This document shows, in pieces, positions 16,378 through 24,354 of a stretch of 64,000 nucleotides of DNA (positions are counted from its first letter, which is position 1; each line of letters opens with the position of its first letter). Source of the stretch: Segatella copri DSM 18205 (GTDB lineage: Bacteria > Bacteroidota > Bacteroidia > Bacteroidales > Bacteroidaceae). The stretch spans positions 935,501 through 999,500 of the forward strand of contig NZ_CP102288.1 of the NCBI RefSeq assembly GCF_025151535.1, in the 5' to 3' direction. A program made the position numbers and the translations under genes. The notes beneath the pieces were generated by a model. The model was given only the letters and a program-made list of their open reading frames with translations, searched no databases and was not told where the DNA came from.

Positions 16378-18729
16378 TTAATTGAAGAAGTTCCAACTTA
16401 CTCCTATGCGGAACACTCTCTCGTTCATCGGATAATGAGGAGCGAAGAAGTAGTTCTTGTCGCCCTGTCCTGCATTGATGTGGCTCATCATTACGAAGAA
16501 ACGGGTGTGCTTGATATGAACGTTGGCGTAAACATTGACGATAGGATAGTTGCCTATCTTTACGTTGTTCTCGCCGTTGCCCTGTACCGTATACTGTCCC
16601 ATATAAGGTGAATAGTCGGGAGCTTCATAGCTTGTAAAGTAGCGCATGTCAGCACCCAAGTCTACGTTCAGCACCTTTACTACCTTGAACTTGATGTAGA
16701 GATTGGTGTAGGCATTGAAGGCTGGTACTGGCAGAACACTTTCCTTGCTCGAATGCTGGTAGGTAAACTGGTTTTCCCAGTTCAGAATGCCCAGTCTGAA
16801 GTTCTGCTCCAATTGTGCTGTCAGCAGGTTGATTCCTCCGCTTTCCTGCATCGGTGTAACCATGACTCCTGTTCGCAAACCTTCTTCTGTAATGTCATAG
16901 CTCTGCGAGAAGTAGGTGTAGTTCTTGATTTCATCTACAGCCACTCTCAGCTTGGTGCGTGTCTTAGGGAAGGAGAGCGTACCCATGATGCGGGTATGGA
17001 TGGTCTTGTCGAGATCATTCTCCCACCACAGATGGCGGGCGTGATAGTTGCGGTAATAGAACGATGGGGTTTCTCTATGGAAGAAAGCATCGCCTCTTAC
17101 CTGAAGCGTGTCGCCCAGGAATGGGATGTTCACGTCTACATTACCATCTATGGCAAGGGTTCCAGCGTCAACACCCGTCAGTCCTATTTCTGCTACGGCA
17201 TTGTAGTGGAGTGTCTTGCCTTCCTGCTTGCTCAGCTGTCCGCCTACGCTCAGCGCATGCTCGTTGTATTTTTCGAAACCACCTTCCATGGTTGGCAGTT
17301 CATAGTGACGGAGGTCGTAGCTGGCGAAAGCCTTCAAGCCTGCCTTTGCCCATTTATTAAAACCTTCAAGCATGGCAATGGCGAAGGTATTCTTCATGTG
17401 CCAGTGCTTGGTCTGGTCGTAGATGGAGTCGCCGGTCAGCCTGCCTGCATCATAATATTCATTCAGATAATAGTCGGCTGGGGTCTGATAAGCTTCGTAA
17501 ATACGGCGATAGTTGTCAAACTTTACCGTATGGATGAAGCTCGTTACCGGAACATATTCGCTCTTGTAGAAAAGCGAGTCTTCGGCATTTTTCTTCTGGA
17601 TGGCCAGCAGACTGTCGGCAGCAGCTTTTCCGTTTACTGCGATTCGGGTACTGTCGTTCCTGATGTCCTTTGCGGCTGCGCCTTTAGCCGGTTCATCGCC
17701 TGCAATCCTGGCTCCGTCAGGACGGCCGCTGAATTTAGCTCCCTGCTGTTTGTCGTAGGCTTTCTCATCAAATTTCTTGCCTTGTTCCTTGGCTTTCTTT
17801 CTGGCTTCTTCCTTCGCTTCCTCTTCAGCATTTTCCTTTTTCGAAGCCATGGCAAATTTCTTTGCCTTGATTTCTTCTTCGGTCATCTTTACCTTTCGGC
17901 TGAAACCTACGTTGTAGCGGTGGGTAAAGAAGATGTGCTGGTTGTCCAGTCGGTTCCAGTTCTGTTCCAGAACGGTAGGAATTTCATTGGTGGCAAACGA
18001 TTCGGTGTAGATTTCCGGATGTTTGATGTAATCATCGTTGGTAATACCGCCGTTCTCGGTCATCTTCTCATGATTGGTACTGAAGAGGAGATGTGCCTGA
18101 TAGCGGTCGCCCAGATAAGATGCCCACATGGTGTATTTAAAGTGGCTGGTACTCTGGGCGTTATAATATCCTCTGCCATACTTGTAGTCGAATCTGAAAC
18201 CGGCGCCTAGCCTTTTGTTGGCATTTACTGCAAATATGGCCTTGAAGTCGTCTTCTCCCGTCACCTTGTCGCCGCAGCTGTTCAGGGTTATGTTCGTGAT
18301 GGGTGAGTAGGTGTTGGTGAAGTGGAAGTCACTTACCGGATTTACGATATAATCGTAGGGCTCTGTAAAGATGAAGTTGCCCTGCGTGTTGCGGCGGTCG
18401 ATGAAGATTCGGTTCAGTCGGGCAGTACCCATGTTTCCGAGGGTGTTGTATTCGCCTCTCAGTCCTTCCGTGAAGGTTGTGTTCATATACATGTGCTGCA
18501 AAGTGTCTACTACCGCAGCCTTTGTGTCGCCGAAGCGTTCGTCTACAGTCCATACCCTGATGCCCTTCGGAATCTCTTTGTCTGAGCCCAGTGAATCGGT
18601 GTTCACCTTGCGGTTGGTTTGAGGACGGAACTGCGAATCTTCGTTATAGTTAAAATCGTTTTGTGCCGCAACCGGGAGGGTTGCAGCACAAAATAGGAGT
18701 GATGAGAATATAATTTTCTTCTTCTTCAT
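16378..18729 (-). CDS. Putative outer membrane porin (Porin_10 type)
   Basis: A 783-residue protein with a signal peptide (LLFCAATLPVAAQ) and a C-terminal beta strand ending in a Phe-Phe-Asn. The early motifs LQHMYMNTTFTEGLRGEYN and NMGTARLNRIFIDR match the Bacteroidota putative porin family. Alternating amphipathic strands run through the C-terminal 350 residues, consistent with a barrel. Unusual is a highly charged Lys/Glu/Ala-rich segment at about residues 285-380 (EEEAKEEARKKAKEQGKK), which looks like a long soluble loop or coiled coil. Its ATG overlaps the stop of the preceding gene by one base (TAATG), so translation is probably coupled. Confidence 0.82.
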   Translation of the reverse strand: MKKKKIIFSSLLFCAATLPVAAQNDFNYNEDSQFRPQTNRKVNTDSLGSDKEIPKGIRVWTVDERFGDTKAAVVDTLQHMYMNTTFTEGLRGEYNTLGNMGTARLNRIFIDRRNTQGNFIFTEPYDYIVNPVSDFHFTNTYSPITNITLNSCGDKVTGEDDFKAIFAVNANKRLGAGFRFDYKYGRGYYNAQSTSHFKYTMWASYLGDRYQAHLLFSTNHEKMTENGGITNDDYIKHPEIYTESFATNEIPTVLEQNWNRLDNQHIFFTHRYNVGFSRKVKMTEEEIKAKKFAMASKKENAEEEAKEEARKKAKEQGKKFDEKAYDKQQGAKFSGRPDGARIAGDEPAKGAAAKDIRNDSTRIAVNGKAAADSLLAIQKKNAEDSLFYKSEYVPVTSFIHTVKFDNYRRIYEAYQTPADYYLNEYYDAGRLTGDSIYDQTKHWHMKNTFAIAMLEGFNKWAKAGLKAFASYDLRHYELPTMEGGFEKYNEHALSVGGQLSKQEGKTLHYNAVAEIGLTGVDAGTLAIDGNVDVNIPFLGDTLQVRGDAFFHRETPSFYYRNYHARHLWWENDLDKTIHTRIMGTLSFPKTRTKLRVAVDEIKNYTYFSQSYDITEEGLRTGVMVTPMQESGGINLLTAQLEQNFRLGILNWENQFTYQHSSKESVLPVPAFNAYTNLYIKFKVVKVLNVDLGADMRYFTSYEAPDYSPYMGQYTVQGNGENNVKIGNYPIVNVYANVHIKHTRFFVMMSHINAGQGDKNYFFAPHYPMNERVFRIGVSWNFFN

Positions 18730-19079
18730 TATTTCTTAAATAGTCGGATACATACTTCGGCAATCTTGAGCACTACACCCACGATGAGTACGATGTAGGC
18801 GATATTGCGGCTTTCTTCCAGCTGGGTCCAGAGTATTACCCCCACGATGGCGAGCAGCATGAAGGCGATGTTGAGATAGTTGCGTACCTTCAGCATGTTG
18901 TTCTGGTCGCTGTAGGCCAATGGACGGAGCCGGCGGTGCTGAGGTCTTACGGCGTAGCTGGTAGGCTGCTTCTGTTCAGTCTGTTCTGCGCCCTGCTCAG
19001 CTGTAGGCTGGGCTGTAGCGTTTGCAGGCTGCTGTGCCTCGTTCTGTTGTATCTTGTTGTCTGTATTCTGATTATCCAT
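18729..19079 (-). CDS. Small membrane protein with a disordered N-terminus
   Basis: 116 residues, no family I can name. The first about 55 residues are rich in Gln, Asn, Ala, Thr and Glu and look disordered. They are followed by RPLAYSDQNNMLKVRNYLN and two hydrophobic helices (about residues 70-86 and 92-110) ending in a basic tail. It lies 11 bp after the DUF4468 gene and overlaps the porin start by one base, so the three form a tight envelope operon. Confidence 0.75.
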   Translation of the reverse strand: MDNQNTDNKIQQNEAQQPANATAQPTAEQGAEQTEQKQPTSYAVRPQHRRLRPLAYSDQNNMLKVRNYLNIAFMLLAIVGVILWTQLEESRNIAYIVLIVGVVLKIAEVCIRLFKK

Positions 19080-19090
19080 TTTTCTTCAAC

Positions 19091-19912
19091 TTATTGTTTT
19101 ACTAATGCAGTTAACTCTGCGAATATCTGGTCCTTGCGGTCGATGGTGCATCTGCGGAACTTTCCGAAGATCTTAGCCAGGTCGTTCTGCTTCTTGTTGA
19201 GCGCAATCTTGTCGCTGATTACCTCTTCTGCAGGTTCCTTGAAACCGGTGCTTCTTCCTTCCTCGTAGTTGTAGATGATGCGGCAGAGCGAGAGATTCAG
19301 ATGATTGTCTGAAATCCTGGCTATCAGCTGGTATTTGAATTCCGTGCGGTCGAGCGAGATGAATGACTGGCTGAAGACGAGCCATTCGTCCATCGTGTTG
19401 GCGATGACGTGTTCAGTATCGTTTACCAGTGCTACCCGGCTTGCTATGTTCTGCTCGTTCTGTGTCAGTTCACTCATGTATTTTAATACGATGTCGTAAA
19501 TCTGCTTGGCAGTTTTTCCGTTAGCATCCGTATCGAGTGTGAATTCTATCTTGTTTTCATCATTATATGTGATGGCGCCTGCCAGATATTTCATGTCCAC
19601 TTTGGCTGTTGTGCCATTTGCCAGCTTGTTGGCAGGCTTGGCAGCCTCCTTTGGCTTAGCGGCTACGGCAACAGGAATCGCCCATCCCGTGGTTGATGTA
19701 GTTGGCTCCTTGGCGCTTGCAGCGTTGATGCTGTCGGCCTGAGCCTTCAGTTTGGCAGCCTGTGCTTTAATCTTAGCCACTTCCAGTGCCTTCTTGGCAG
19801 CTTCCAGCTGTTTCTGTGCCTGTTCCAGCTGCTGCTCTTCAGTCAGCACGGTTTGGGCTTCTGCAGTCATCAGCGGGAGGAGCATAAATATGGGGATGAT
19901 GAATTTTTTCAT
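19091..19912 (-). CDS. Secreted DUF4468-domain protein
   Basis: 273 residues with a signal peptide (MKKFIIPIFMLLPLMTAEAQ). A clear coiled coil follows (about residues 25-62, repeats of LEAAKKALEVAKIKAQAAKL), then a low-complexity linker and a C-terminal domain starting near YLAGAITYNDENKIEFTL. I place that domain in DUF4468 (with TAKQIYDIVLKYM and EFKYQLIARISDNHLNLSLC). The function of this Bacteroidota family is not known. It is the first gene of the leftward DUF4468-small membrane protein-porin-menA group. Confidence 0.8.
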   Translation of the reverse strand: MKKFIIPIFMLLPLMTAEAQTVLTEEQQLEQAQKQLEAAKKALEVAKIKAQAAKLKAQADSINAASAKEPTTSTTGWAIPVAVAAKPKEAAKPANKLANGTTAKVDMKYLAGAITYNDENKIEFTLDTDANGKTAKQIYDIVLKYMSELTQNEQNIASRVALVNDTEHVIANTMDEWLVFSQSFISLDRTEFKYQLIARISDNHLNLSLCRIIYNYEEGRSTGFKEPAEEVISDKIALNKKQNDLAKIFGKFRRCTIDRKDQIFAELTALVKQ

Positions 19913-19964
19913 GTCGAGTTGTTTTATGAAACTGTAAAATGACGGTTCCTGTAGGGGAACTTAG

Positions 19965-20053
19965 CGGAAGATGAGGGATTCAAACCCCCGATACCCGGAA
20001 GAGGGTATACCGGATTTCGAGTCCAGCGCATTCGGTCACTCTGCCAATCTTCC
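19965..20053 (-). tRNA. tRNA-Ser (anticodon CGA)
   Basis: 89-nt class II tRNA on the minus strand. Acceptor GGAAGAT/ATCTTCC has discriminator G. The anticodon stem CTGGA/TCCGG holds loop CTCGAAA (anticodon CGA, reading UCG). The long variable arm is TATACCCTCTTCCGGGTAT. Confidence 0.93.
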
Positions 20054-20163
20054 TTTTTATTTTATCAGATGCAAAAGTAATACATTTTTTGCATCTGACA
20101 AAATATTGCTGTTATTTTTTAACTATATTAACCCCGCTTTATAGGATTTTATACTATAGTTTT

Positions 20164-21096
20164 TTACTGTTGCTGCAGGAATCTGTCGGCCTCGATGGCA
20201 GCCTTGGCTCCCGAGCCTGCGGCAACAACACCCTGGCGGTAGATTGGGTCGGCCACATCGCCTGCTGCGAAAACACCCGGAATGTTGGTGGTGGCAGTAC
20301 CTGGCACAACCTTGATAAAGCCCTGCTCGTCGAGATCTATCTGTCCCTTGAAGAGGTCGGTGTTAGGCTTATGTCCGATAGCCAGGAAGAATCCGTCGAT
20401 GCTGATGTCAAACTTCTCTTCGTTGGCTTCGCCCTTGTGGCGCACGAGATGAGCACCTTCTACACCGTTCTCGCCGAAGAGCCCCAGCGTATTGGTTTCG
20501 AACAGAATCTCGATGTTCTCCTTGTTCTTTACACGCTGCTGCATGATTTCTGAAGCACGGAGATAAGGCTTGCGCACAATCATGTAAACCTTCTTGGCAA
20601 GTCCGGATAGATACATAGCCTCTTCGCAGGCAGTATCGCCACCGCCCACTACAGCTACGGTGCGCTTGCGGTAGAAGAATCCGTCACAGGTAGCGCAGGC
20701 AGAAACGCCCTGTCCGCGATATTTCTCTTCATCGGCAAGACCCAGATATTTGGCAGATGCACCTGTAGCGATGATCACGGTTTCTGCCTCAATCTCGTTG
20801 TCGCGCTCATCTGTAAGATGAAATGGGTGTGAACTGAAATCTGCCTTCACGATGCTTCCGTCTCTCATTTCGGCTCCGAATCGGGCTGCCTGTTCTTTCA
20901 TGTCCATCATCATCTGTGTTCCGTCTACGCCGTTAGGATAGCCCGGAAAGTTTTCTACCTCTGTGGTGATGGTGAGCTGTCCGCCCGGTTGCATACCTGA
21001 ATAGAGTACTGGCTGCAGATTGGCTCTGCCGGCATAAATGGCAGCCGTATATCCTGCAGGACCGCTACCTATAATTAATGTCTTTATCTTTTCCAT
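20164..21096 (-). CDS. trxB: Thioredoxin reductase TrxB
   Basis: FAD/NADPH enzyme that reduces thioredoxin in the cytoplasm. The 310-residue protein shows the FAD-binding GSGPAGYTAAIYAGRA at the N-terminus, the redox-active CATC in GVSACATCDGFFYR (near residue 135), the NADPH-binding GGGDTACEEA and the C-terminal FAD motif GVFAAGDVAD. Length and motif order are standard. It has its own promoter upstream and is not obviously in an operon. Confidence 0.96.
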   Translation of the reverse strand: MEKIKTLIIGSGPAGYTAAIYAGRANLQPVLYSGMQPGGQLTITTEVENFPGYPNGVDGTQMMMDMKEQAARFGAEMRDGSIVKADFSSHPFHLTDERDNEIEAETVIIATGASAKYLGLADEEKYRGQGVSACATCDGFFYRKRTVAVVGGGDTACEEAMYLSGLAKKVYMIVRKPYLRASEIMQQRVKNKENIEILFETNTLGLFGENGVEGAHLVRHKGEANEEKFDISIDGFFLAIGHKPNTDLFKGQIDLDEQGFIKVVPGTATTNIPGVFAAGDVADPIYRQGVVAAGSGAKAAIEADRFLQQQ

Positions 21097-21154
21097 TTTT
21101 TATCTTATAGTTATATTTTTGTTTCCGATGGCTCGAAATGAGTCATTTTCTTTG

Positions 21155-21185
21155 CAAAGATACATCAAAACAATGAGAAATCAAA
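21155..21185 (-). promoter_or_regulatory. Promoter of trxB
   Basis: Minus-strand TTTG (21185-21182), a 19 bp spacer, then TATCTTTG (21162-21155), about 60 bp before the trxB ATG. Confidence 0.7.
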
Positions 21186-21247
21186 ATAAAAATACAATAT
21201 TTTTCTTTTCTTGCATAAATTATAGCTTTCGTTTGAAGAATTATTGT

Positions 21248-21255
21248 TATCTTTG
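21248..21255 (+). promoter_or_regulatory. -7 promoter box of the P-loop/CYTH gene
   Basis: TATCTTTG followed by CACCCG, 66 bp before the ATG at 21322. No clear -33 at consensus spacing. Confidence 0.55.
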
Positions 21256-21321
21256 CACCCGAAAATAAGATGCTCCGGAAAGAACATCAATTAGAAGAAA
21301 CGAAAAATATTTACTTGATAT

Positions 21322-22422
21322 ATGAATCAGATTAAGAAGATTGTACTGACGGGTGGACCTTGTGCGGGCAAGACTACCGCTATGGTTAAGGTGATTGAAC
21401 ATTTCTCCAGTCTCGGCTATAAGGTCTTTACCATTCCCGAGGTTCCAACCATGTTCACCCAGGCGGGCATGAATTATCTCACCTCCAACAAGGATTTTTT
21501 CTTTGAGGGCGAGAAGGCTACTTTCCAGACTCAGATTAACCTGGAAGACAGTTTCCTGCGCATGGCTGAAACATTGCAGCAGCCGGTCATCATCGTCTGC
21601 GATCGTGGTACGATGGATATTTCTACCTATCTCACTCCCGATTTCTGGCACCGCATCATCTCTGAAGAGGGTTATACAGATGCCCAGCTTCGCGATCGCT
21701 ATGATGCTGTGCTGCATCTGGTGAGTGCTGCTGATGGTGCCGAGCAGTTTTATACTACAGCCAACAATGCGCAGCGCCTGGAGAAGGCCGATGAAGAAGG
21801 ACTGAAGATAGCGCGCGAGTTGGACAAGAAGATTGTTTCTGCATGGAAGGGTCATCCTCATCTCAGGGTAATCAATAATCACGAAGATTTCAACAACAAG
21901 CTGAACCGTGTGCTCAAGGAGATAAGCAATGTGCTTGCCATTCCGCAGCCGATAGAGGAGGAGCGGAAATATATCGTGAAGCTGACGGGCGAGGTTCCTA
22001 ATGCGATAGACAGCGATATTGTTCAGACTTATCTTACGGGTGAGCCGGGCAGCGAGATTCGCCTTCGCCGTCGCGGTTTCGAGGGAGGCAAGTATGTGTA
22101 TGTTCACACCACCAAGAAGCGTATTTCAGACAATGAGCAGATTGAGACCGAGCGACAGATTAATGCCAATCTTTACGAGAGTATGCTTCAGCAGGCAGAT
22201 CCTTACCGCCAGCGCATTCATAAGCATCGCAAGAGCTTTATCTGGAAGGGCCAGTATTTCGAGCTAGACGAGTTTCTTGAGCCGGTTTCCGACCTGATGA
22301 TTCTTGAAACCCGCGGCATTTCTGCCAACGAGAGTGTGAAGTTTCCTCCTTTCATTCAGGTGCTGGAGGATATTACGGGCAACAGCAAATATTATAATTA
22401 TAACATAGCGCTGAAGCGGTAA
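21322..22422 (+). CDS. P-loop NTPase-CYTH domain fusion protein
   Basis: 366 residues in two domains. Residues 1 to about 195 form an AAA/kinase-like P-loop domain with Walker A GGPCAGKTT (residues 11-19) and a Walker-B-like strand PVIIVCDRGTMD. Residues about 205-366 form a CYTH domain: ERKYIVKL is the ExExK-type entry, followed by IRLRRRG, KYVYVHTTKKR and a downstream FELDEFLE strand. CYTH domains bind triphosphates or polyphosphate in a tunnel of charged residues. The same domain order is known from eukaryotic Ttd14-like proteins. The substrate of bacterial members is not established. The gene stands alone between its promoter and a strong terminator. Confidence 0.8.
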   Translation: MNQIKKIVLTGGPCAGKTTAMVKVIEHFSSLGYKVFTIPEVPTMFTQAGMNYLTSNKDFFFEGEKATFQTQINLEDSFLRMAETLQQPVIIVCDRGTMDISTYLTPDFWHRIISEEGYTDAQLRDRYDAVLHLVSAADGAEQFYTTANNAQRLEKADEEGLKIARELDKKIVSAWKGHPHLRVINNHEDFNNKLNRVLKEISNVLAIPQPIEEERKYIVKLTGEVPNAIDSDIVQTYLTGEPGSEIRLRRRGFEGGKYVYVHTTKKRISDNEQIETERQINANLYESMLQQADPYRQRIHKHRKSFIWKGQYFELDEFLEPVSDLMILETRGISANESVKFPPFIQVLEDITGNSKYYNYNIALKR

Positions 22423-22435
22423 ATCTCAGCCGAAA

Positions 22436-22483
22436 ATGTAAAAAGTTACGGAGATAATTCATATTCTCCGTAACTTTTTACAT
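22436..22483. terminator. Terminator after the P-loop/CYTH gene
   Basis: A near-perfect hairpin with long arms: GTAAAAAGTTACGGAGA against TCTCCGTAACTTTTTAC. T-rich and A-rich ends allow use in both directions, so it also faces the leftward abiE remnant. Confidence 0.85.
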
Positions 22484-22532
22484 AAACCACTCACTTTTGG
22501 CGTTATTGAGTTTCATCATTATTGTGTCATAA

Positions 22533-22652
22533 TTATTTTATCTTCAATGTCCGCAGATATCCTTTCTGTTTAAAGACGTTTTCCTTTCTTGCAACGTTCA
22601 GCAATTTTGTACGTATTGACTTCCCGTAGTTTTTATTTTGTTCTTTACTCAT
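22533..22652 (-). pseudogene. AbiEii-type toxin gene reduced to 39 codons
   Basis: Its ATG (22652) overlaps the abiEi stop as ATGA, exactly where an AbiEii nucleotidyltransferase toxin gene is expected. The first about 27 codons (SKEQNKNYGKSIRTKLLNVA) look like an AbiEii N-terminus. The frame then passes into KQKGYLRTLKIK and stops. The nucleotidyltransferase core is therefore missing, and the remnant cannot be an active toxin. The C-terminal tail closely resembles a second fragment at 23440-23535. Confidence 0.7.
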
Positions 22653-23212
22653 AGCTTCACTTGTAGATAATTATCCAGGATATTGCCAACACGCAATTGT
22701 CGGGCATAATCCATTAGTTTACTGATATTTCTTTCTGGTCTGGAAAGATAGTTATCGATGATTTCAGAACAGACATCAATGCCCACCTTGTTGCGGAACT
22801 TTACAGCATCGCATACGCATCGTTCTACATCATATACCTTTACCTTAAATCCATCTATTACTTTCTCCATCACGCCGATTTCAAGAATGTTGGAAGTATA
22901 GTGATGGAGCTCAATCTTTGGGAATGAAGGTACTTTTACTTTTCTATCCCTTTTGATGGCGACATGATAAGCCTGCGGCATGGATGTCGTAAGCTGATGG
23001 ATATTCCAGGCAGACCAAAGGCAGAGGATTCCGTTGGGAACAATAGACTCAATATCAACCATACATGCTGACAATTGGTCTATGTTAGCATATACGCCAC
23101 GGCAAACCTGAATCAGTTCACCTTGGCGAACGGCTTCCAGCATCTTGTAGTAAGCTGTTCGTCCTTGCACTTTGACGTTTGCTGATGATATGAATGAATT
23201 CTTTGTTTCCAT
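22649..23212 (-). CDS. AbiEi-family antitoxin (type IV toxin-antitoxin)
   Basis: 187 residues from ATG 23212, preceded by TTAGGAGAACAATT. The longer frame to 23248 runs into the operator and is unlikely. The N-terminal half is a winged-helix domain (LLEAVRQGELIQVCRGVYA-like pattern typical of AbiEi). The C-terminal half contains VYDVERCVCDAVKFRNKVG, the signature I use for the AbiEi antitoxin domain. AbiEi proteins neutralise the AbiEii toxin and repress their own operon by binding inverted repeats in the promoter. Two such inverted repeats lie directly upstream here. The partner toxin is destroyed, so the gene survives as an orphan repressor. Confidence 0.8.
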   Translation of the reverse strand: METKNSFISSANVKVQGRTAYYKMLEAVRQGELIQVCRGVYANIDQLSACMVDIESIVPNGILCLWSAWNIHQLTTSMPQAYHVAIKRDRKVKVPSFPKIELHHYTSNILEIGVMEKVIDGFKVKVYDVERCVCDAVKFRNKVGIDVCSEIIDNYLSRPERNISKLMDYARQLRVGNILDNYLQVKL

Positions 23213-23231
23213 AATTGTTCTCCTAATTTTG

Positions 23232-23275
23232 GTACAAAAGTACCACAAATATTTTTAATTGTGGTACTTTTGTAC
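23232..23275. promoter_or_regulatory. Proximal inverted repeat, probable AbiEi operator
   Basis: Perfect 15-bp arms (GTACAAAAGTACCAC and GTGGTACTTTTGTAC) with a 14-bp AT-rich spacer, ending 20 bp before the abiEi ATG. The arm contains TACTTTTG, a promoter -7 match on the minus strand, so bound repressor would cover the promoter. Confidence 0.75.
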
Positions 23276-23335
23276 GGAAATCTTTTAAAATCCACCTAAT
23301 TTTTAATACCTTTCAACAGTTTTATAGCTATTTTA

Positions 23336-23379
23336 GTACAAAAGTACCACAAATATTGCTAAGTGTGGTAGTTTTGTAC
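23336..23379. promoter_or_regulatory. Distal inverted repeat, probable second AbiEi operator
   Basis: The same 15-bp arms with one change in the right arm (GTGGTAGTTTTGTAC) and again a 14-bp spacer. It lies exactly 104 bp from the proximal repeat, about ten helical turns, so both sites face the same side of the DNA. Confidence 0.7.
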
Positions 23380-23439
23380 AGGATATTAAAAAGGCTATTT
23401 CTCCATTTCATGGTTATTCGCCTTTTCTATATTTTTCCT

Positions 23440-23535
23440 TTATTTTATCTTCAATGTCCGCAGGTATTCCTTCTGTTCGGGCGTGATTCTGTAGCTCTCG
23501 ATGGCCTTCTGATCCGTGTAGGAATCATATCTTCT
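23440..23535 (-). pseudogene. C-terminal fragment of an unidentified protein
   Basis: A short minus-strand frame reads SYTDQKAIESYRITPEQ and then KEYLRTLKIK before TAA, with a stop codon just upstream. Its last 12 codons are nearly the same as the end of the truncated AbiEii at 22533. It may be the tail of another copy of that toxin or of a protein family sharing the tail. Confidence 0.45.
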
Positions 23536-23652
23536 TCATGCTCTAATCTTCAATGTCTTGTTTACTTTGTGTCTATTATCATGTAGCAGAGATATTTGGG
23601 GGTACTAGCTTATCTTTCCACCCTTAAAATGCATCTCAAATGTGACCACGAA

Positions 23653-23680
23653 AGATTTTGCACACGCGCGTGCAAAATCT
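23653..23680. repeat. 11-bp palindrome with a GC core
   Basis: AGATTTTGCAC and its exact complement GTGCAAAATCT are separated by ACGCGC. It abuts the stop codon of the truncated DUF1016 gene. It has no T tract, so an operator or recombination scar is as likely as a terminator. Confidence 0.55.
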
Positions 23681-23912
23681 ACCAATCAGGGAAATAATGG
23701 TATAATTGCTTGAAATAGTCAAGGTTCCGAACACTATAGCCGGAGCCGAATTCAGTCGTCAACTGTTGAGATATGGACTTGATGAGCTGTATGCCATAAT
23801 CAGCACGCTGCTTGCCAAGCTGCTCTTCTTCAACAATACGTTTGCCGATTTCCCGGTTTGAGCGTATCAGGGTTTCGTTGATAGATTGATACGCCCTGAT
23901 CCAACGGTCACC
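23679..23912 (-). pseudogene. DUF1016/YhcG-type nuclease, N-terminal fragment
   Basis: The visible piece (DRWIRAYQSINETLIRSN, IGKRIVEEEQLGKQRADYG, SGYSVRNLDYFKQLYHYFP) is the N-terminal helical domain of DUF1016 (YhcG) proteins. These normally carry a C-terminal PDDEXK nuclease domain. Here the frame stops right after YHYFPDW at the palindrome, and the start is replaced by repeat element copy A, so both ends are missing. The open frame continues through the repeat to 24200, but that part is not protein-like. Confidence 0.75.
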
Positions 23913-23930
23913 GGCCGAAGGGAAAGGTAA

Positions 23931-24207
23931 AGGGCAGAAGCCCCTAGCCACACGCCCTGAAAGGGCAGAAGCTCCTAGCCCAGGGCATCGCCCTGGGTAA
24001 TTACGGACGCAAACCTGTCGCCCTGTAAGGGCAAAAGCTTTAAAACCCCAGGCAAAAATCACAAAGCTTTTGCCCTTACAGGGCGCCTTGCTGACTGCTA
24101 CTATACCCAGGGCGATGCCCTGGGCTAGGAGCTTCTGCCCTTTCAGGGCGTGCTGCTCCTGACCTTTTGGACCTTCAGCCCGTACTTGAACCACATGCAA
24201 AAGTTCA
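23931..24207. repeat. Nested-palindrome element, copy A
   Basis: A GC-rich element in AT-rich surroundings. An outer arm (ACGCCCTGAAAGGGCAGAAG, then CTCCTAGCCCAGGGCATCGC) is repeated in inverse orientation at the other end, and an inner arm around AAAGCTTTTGCCCTTACAGG is likewise inverted. Each CCCAGGGC block is itself palindromic. The left end has an extra partial duplication of the outer arm (23931-23960). The right end carries the shared tail CCCGTACTTGAACCACATGC. It sits on the 5' side of the DUF1016 fragment. Confidence 0.9.
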
Positions 24208-24302
24208 ATTATTAATTTTTAAGGCAAAGATAATAAAAAAAAGGAAAATGAGCAAAAAAATGATGATTTTTTACTCGTTTCCCTTTAACTTTCTTTGGAA
24301 AT

Positions 24303-24336
24303 CCTTAATGACCTTAATGACCATGACCTTAATGAC
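24303..24336. repeat. TCATTAAGG array a (left border of the smalltalk cassette)
   Basis: Three 9-bp CCTTAATGA units and one 6-bp CCATGA unit. Positions 24304-24336 are the exact inverse complement of 25155-25187 (array b). Confidence 0.9.
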
Positions 24337-24354
24337 TGGATTTCTCTGTTTTCT

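Noticed and set aside
21247..22107. Long minus-strand frame of 286 codons
   Set aside because: It lies wholly opposite the P-loop/CYTH gene, which has clear domain motifs, a promoter and a terminator. The minus-strand product has no recognisable feature.
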